A stretch of 64,000 nt of DNA from Cristatella mucedo (lineage: Eukaryota > Bryozoa > Phylactolaemata > Cristatellidae), in assembly GCA_009760855.2 (NCBI GenBank), contig WPIO01000144.1, forward strand, positions 205,001 to 269,000, written 5' to 3'. This document shows positions 63,130 to 64,000 of this stretch, piece after piece. How positions within the stretch are numbered: position 1 is the stretch's first letter; each line of letters opens with the position of its first letter. The notes below the pieces were generated by a model. It did no database searches and was not told the DNA's origin. It saw only the letters and a list, made by a program, of their open reading frames with translations. The position numbers and the translations under genes are program-made.

Positions 63130-64000
63130 ACATTCTAAAATTCCTATCAAAGACACTGGAACGGGTTGTGGCGGACCAGCTGAACTCATTTATTGAAACT
63201 TCAAACCTTGCTAGTAAGTTCCATTCTGGCTTTAGAGCTAATCACTTCACAGAATCAGCATTGCTTTGTGTGTACAACGACCTACTTAGGAATTTAGACA
63301 TTGATAGAGTATCTAGGCTTGTTTTGCTTGATCTTTCGGCAGCTTTTGATAACATCGATCACCAAGTTCTTTTAGAGCGCCTCTCAACTCGCCTGAGCAT
63401 CACTGGCACTGCTCTGCAATGGTTCAGGTCCTATCTCAGTGGGAGAATCCAGAGTATTGACGTGAATTAAGGAAGACGATCTGGGGTACCTCTGAAATAT
63501 GGGGTACCTCAGGGCTCCGTACTAGGTCCGGTTCTTTTCACGGTTTATACTCTCCCTCTTGCTGATGTGATAGCCAAGCACAATCTAGGCTTTCACTTCT
63601 ATGCGGATGACACTCAGTTGTACCTTTGCTTTGATCCCTCCCAGCCTTCGAGCACCTCGAATTCTCTCAACTCACTTGCTGCATGCATTGATGACATCCG
63701 CACGTGAATGGCAGCAAATTTTCTTAAACTAACCGATGATAAAAACCAACTTATTAGTAATGGGCAAACCAAGTGTGATTCAGAAACTAGAAAGTCTGAC
63801 GCCCCACATTGGCTCTGCCAGCATATTTCCAGTTGAATCAGCTCAAAATCTAGGTGTCATATTCCAAAGTGACCTCTCATTAGACGACCACATCAGCTCC
63901 ACAATAAAATCTGCCTACTTTCAGCTACATAACATTGCTAAAATTCGGGCTTGTTTAGATAAGGATACCACGTCTAAGTTGGTCCATGCATTTGTGACAT
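63130..64000 (+). mobile_element. LINE family 1, RT region, runs off the window
   Basis: 'ERVVADQLNSFIETSNL', 'FHSGFRANHFTESALL', 'LVLLDLSAAFDNIDHQVLLE', 'FRSYLSGRIQSIDVN' then a stop, '[20 protein letters not shown]', and an intact catalytic site '[13 protein letters not shown]'. Later stops and a frameshift near 63750 ('acgtgaatggcagc', extra A in 'gataaaaacc'). This copy keeps YADD, unlike the YSDD copies at 19.9 and 29.1 kb. Confidence 0.9.

Overview
The window is animal nuclear DNA, most likely from an invertebrate with a repeat-rich genome. Coding exons are short and separated by long introns. L2/CR1-like non-LTR retrotransposon fragments lie on both strands, with tRNA-derived SINEs and many long (AT)n, (CT)n, (TGCG)n and (CTG)n microsatellites. 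I see no bacterial, organellar, rRNA or CRISPR sequence, and the species cannot be named from the sequence alone.

Two kinds of host gene can be rebuilt by hand. (1) At about 13.6-32.8 kb there are three minus-strand copies of a small secreted, probably GPI-anchored Ly6/uPAR (LU) domain gene. Each has three exons: a signal peptide exon, an LU N-half exon, and an LU C-half plus hydrophobic tail exon. All introns are phase 1. A fourth, inverted copy keeps only exon 3. Copy 3 has a +1 shift at its exon 1 donor. (2) At about 37.5-46.5 kb lies the 3' part of a minus-strand gene for a type I membrane protein. It has two phase 1-1, two-cysteine Ig-like exons, then a transmembrane segment and a long low-complexity cytoplasmic tail. 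Its signal peptide exon was not found.

Layout. 1-9.2 kb: mostly unassigned sequence, with a few SINE/LINE ends and a CpG-rich stretch at 7.6-8.05 kb. 9.3-11.75 kb: LINE debris. 11.75-35.55 kb: a complex segmental duplication of three direct units (U1 11.75-17.9, U2 21.0-26.09, U3 30.17-35.55 kb). Between U2 and U3 sits an inverted arm (26.09-30.14 kb) that mirrors 17.32-22.87 kb, giving an inverted repeat of about 4 kb per arm around a spacer of about 3.2 kb. 35.6-37.5 kb: SINEs and a LINE end. 37.5-46.5 kb: the Ig-like gene, with repeat-filled introns. 46.5-64 kb: LINE and SINE remnants, a roughly 330-bp CTG/CCG repeat, a 345-bp direct repeat pair, and a LINE running off the right end.

Two LINE families are visible. 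Family 1 ends in a '...gcgctttatcaagtgcatt(att)n' tail. Family 2 ends in '...gttacagacggagat(acat)n'. A tRNA-derived SINE (SINE-B) carries a family-1-like tail, so it may have been mobilised by family 1. All exon models, repeat boundaries and identities come from reading by eye; no alignment or database search was run.
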